From Armatimonadota bacterium (GTDB taxonomy: Bacteria > Actinomycetota > Acidimicrobiia > Spongiisociales > UBA5794): 8,113 bases of DNA. Made by a program: the position numbers and the translations under genes. Shown in pieces: positions 6,689-8,113 of the stretch. Within the stretch, counting starts at the first letter, position 1; every line of letters starts with the position of its first letter. The stretch lies in NCBI GenBank assembly GCA_008501565.1, contig QQUL01000380.1:1-8113 (forward strand). Reading direction: 5' to 3'. The notes under the pieces are model-generated. The model did no database searches, was not told the DNA's origin, and saw only the letters and a list, made by a program, of their open reading frames with translations.

Positions 6689-7350
6689 CGGTCCACACCG
6701 TCTCTGGGAACATGCCGGACAGCATCCCGGTCAGGCAAACCCAATGGACTCGACCCGTCGATGATTCTCCCGACCGCTTCCAGCGTTTCGCTCAGCGAAC
6801 CTCCATTGTCGATGATGACATCAGCCCACTCTGCCCACGCCTCATCGGGTTCCTGATTCACCATGCGCGCCCTCACGTCGGCCTCGTCTGATCCACGCTC
6901 CACGGCACGCCTGATTCGTAGGTCCTCAGGCGCCACCACTGCGATGTGCGCCCAGTCGCTGCTCGGTAGCACACGTAGCAACGGAACCTCAATGATCGCC
7001 CCCCGCACCGAATCATCCTCCAAGAATGCTTCAACGGCAGCAAGGATGCCTGCTTGGATCGCTGGATGCGTGATGGACTCGAGCTCCGCGAGCGCCTGCG
7101 GATCGTTGAAGACGATTTCGGCAAGGGCCGCCCTATCCACCTCACCGTCAGCGACAACAGCAGGCCATCGGGCCATCACCTGGCGTCCCGAGGGTGTCGA
7201 TGCCTTCAAGACGCCGTGTCCGATCAGGTCGGCCTCGATGACGGCAAAACCGGCTTTCTCGAATTCCTCGAGCACGGTTGATTTGCCAGCCCCGATGCCT
7301 CCACCCACTACGTACACCCTGGCACCCTGTTTCGTTCCCTGATGTCCCAT
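6685..7350 (-). CDS. coaE: Dephospho-CoA kinase, CoaE (divergent)
   Basis: CoaE phosphorylates the 3'-hydroxyl of dephospho-CoA with ATP, the last step of coenzyme A synthesis, in the cytosol. The 221-residue protein has the P-loop GGGIGAGKS (16–24), the substrate-binding segment VIEADLIGHGVL (37–48; usually DAD), ITHPAI (93–98), EVPLL (121–125), the R-x-R-R segment (145–148) and WADVIIDNGGS (175–185). It lacks the C-terminal UPF0157 domain found on mycobacterial CoaE. Several family positions differ: first Asp of DAD is Glu39, the Glu usual after PLL is missing, and the conserved Arg after the lid Gln166 is Trp172. ATG at 7350 is chosen because it lies just before the P-loop strand; longer in-frame starts would run into the divergent gene. 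No Shine-Dalgarno is seen, and a -10-like TACAGT ends 7 nt before the ATG, so a leaderless message is likely. The stop overlaps the uvrB start by 4 bp, and coaE–uvrB adjacency is known in actinobacteria. Confidence 0.93.
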   Translation of the reverse strand: MGHQGTKQGARVYVVGGGIGAGKSTVLEEFEKAGFAVIEADLIGHGVLKASTPSGRQVMARWPAVVADGEVDRAALAEIVFNDPQALAELESITHPAIQAGILAAVEAFLEDDSVRGAIIEVPLLRVLPSSDWAHIAVVAPEDLRIRRAVERGSDEADVRARMVNQEPDEAWAEWADVIIDNGGSLSETLEAVGRIIDGSSPLGLPDRDAVRHVPRDGVDR

Positions 7351-7373
7351 GGTTGGGACTGTACTCTGAGCTT
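7351..7373. promoter_or_regulatory. Overlapping divergent promoters for coaE and the sensor gene
   Basis: Only 23 bp separate the two divergent start codons. ACTGTACTCT at 7358–7367 holds two back-to-back TANNNT hexamers: TACAGT on the minus strand (7363–7358) and TACTCT on the plus strand (7362–7367), sharing the central TA. The minus hexamer is 7 nt from the coaE ATG and the plus one 6 nt from the GTG at 7374, so both transcripts would begin at or within about one base of a start codon. No clear -35 and no Shine-Dalgarno is visible for either gene. The -35 regions, if any, must lie inside the opposite coding sequence. The geometry is read directly; promoter activity is inferred. Confidence 0.55.
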
Positions 7374-8113
7374 GTGACAGGAATACGAACATGGACCGAG
7401 CGGCTGAAACTCGCGTCAAATGTGCTGCATGTGCTCGCGCTCTTGACCGCCATCGCAAGCTCTTCGATCCCCGGCCGATTCGATGCTTCGAGCACCGTGG
7501 CCGCCATTGTCGCATCCTTCGGAGTGGCTTTGTCGTTCAGCGCCAGGGTTCCCTTTCCCGACTCGCCTCGGCGAGAGGTTGCCGTAATGATCGGGTCGGT
7601 CTCCGCCTATTGCGTGGCCATCAGCCTCACCGGAGGTATCGACAGCAGCTACACCCTTCTCCCCATCGCATCCATCTTCCTTGCCTCGGTCGGCGGTGGA
7701 ATCCGCGCAGCAATTCCAACTGCGCTGTTTGCGATCGTGGGCGTATTCCTTGCCGCTGCGGTCGGTGATTCGATTGTTGTCTCCGCGAGCCTCATTCGTA
7801 TTCCGGCCTTCTACGCCCTCACTGCCATCGCGTTCAGCGAGGCCCAGCGGGCAATTGTTGCCCAGGCGGCAATCACGGATGAAGCACTCCTCGCCGCCGA
7901 CCTCGCGCAGTCGCGAAGATCGAGTCTTGAAACCACCCATGCGCTGCTGGAGGATCTCGTCGCTGTCGCTACATCACCGAGCATCAGCGCTGTTGCGACG
8001 GCCCAGGACGCCATACGCGACATCGCCGTCATCTTTCCCTCAACGTCATCGAGAATCACCGATCACAATTCCACTGTTCTCGCAAGACGTGGCCCCGACC
8101 AGACTGACACGCC
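7374..8113 (+). CDS. Polytopic membrane sensor protein, probable histidine kinase N-terminus (3' end outside window)
   Basis: An open frame runs from GTG at 7374 to the window edge, 246 residues, without a stop. It has about six membrane helices, roughly at residues 14–32, 41–58, 67–85, 93–109, 112–130 and 134–155. Between helices three and four sits LTGGIDSSY (85–93), which resembles the GG-x-x-(N/S)-P-F loop of RegB-like and actinobacterial sensor kinases, here with Ser in place of Pro. A charged helical stretch follows (about 156–195, EAQRAIVAQAAI onward), then residues 190–246, which look like the start of a GAF-type or similar domain. Catalytic parts (HisKA/HATPase_c, or GGDEF) are not in the window, so kinase is inferred from the N-terminal pattern. 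The GTG is chosen for its position 6 nt after a -10-like hexamer; TTG at 7353 in frame is an alternative. The gene is divergent from coaE. Signal and partner regulator are unknown. Confidence 0.72.
   Translation, partial: MTGIRTWTERLKLASNVLHVLALLTAIASSSIPGRFDASSTVAAIVASFGVALSFSARVPFPDSPRREVAVMIGSVSAYCVAISLTGGIDSSYTLLPIASIFLASVGGGIRAAIPTALFAIVGVFLAAAVGDSIVVSASLIRIPAFYALTAIAFSEAQRAIVAQAAITDEALLAADLAQSRRSSLETTHALLEDLVAVATSPSISAVATAQDAIRDIAVIFPSTSSRITDHNSTVLARRGPDQTDT

Noticed and set aside
7351..7515. A longer CoaE starting up to position 7515
   Set aside because: The extra 55 residues are Arg-rich, unlike any CoaE N-terminus, and overlap the divergent membrane protein gene. ATG at 7350 puts the P-loop at the expected distance.
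7391..7768. A 125-codon plus-strand frame beginning with ATG at 7391
   Set aside because: It is out of frame with the membrane protein that starts at 7374; its translation is Arg/His/Cys-rich without membrane segments, whereas the 7374 frame gives clean hydrophobic helices to the window end.

Overview
The window looks like chromosomal DNA from a member of the Actinomycetota, moderately GC-rich. The best sequence clues are the UvrB P-loop ending KSAT (a form I associate with actinobacterial UvrB rather than the common KTFT), the coaE–uvrB neighbourhood known from mycobacteria and relatives, and start regions that look leaderless. A deep-branching class such as Acidimicrobiia is possible, but this is a guess.

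Layout from left to right. Five genes lie on the minus strand and one on the plus strand. uvrA (1–2212, its 3' end cut by the window) is preceded by a 134-bp gap that carries a small array of 7-bp repeats. Then come a GT87-family membrane glycosyltransferase (2347–3549), a cysteine-rich lipoprotein of unknown function (3654–4544), complete uvrB (4670–6688) and coaE (6685–7350). On the plus strand a polytopic membrane sensor protein, probably a histidine kinase, starts at 7374 and runs off the right edge.

How the genes work together. On the minus strand the transcription order is coaE, uvrB, lipoprotein, GT87, uvrA. coaE and uvrB overlap by 4 bp (GTGA) and are almost certainly translated from one message. 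UvrA and UvrB are the damage-recognition proteins of nucleotide excision repair: UvrA finds the lesion and loads UvrB, which then recruits UvrC (not in the window). The lipoprotein and glycosyltransferase sit between uvrB and uvrA, each with its own 100–135 bp upstream gap, and belong to the cell envelope rather than to repair. CoaE makes the last step of coenzyme A synthesis.

This is mostly an ordinary housekeeping region. I found no mobile element, CRISPR array, tRNA or rRNA, and no convincing new multi-gene system. The points most worth checking are the 23-bp divergent coaE/sensor intergenic segment, where two opposed -10 elements share a TA step and each places its transcript start at or within about one base of a start codon; the heptad repeat array before uvrA; a perfect 13-bp palindrome before the lipoprotein gene; and altered conserved residues in UvrA (signature LAGGE) and CoaE.
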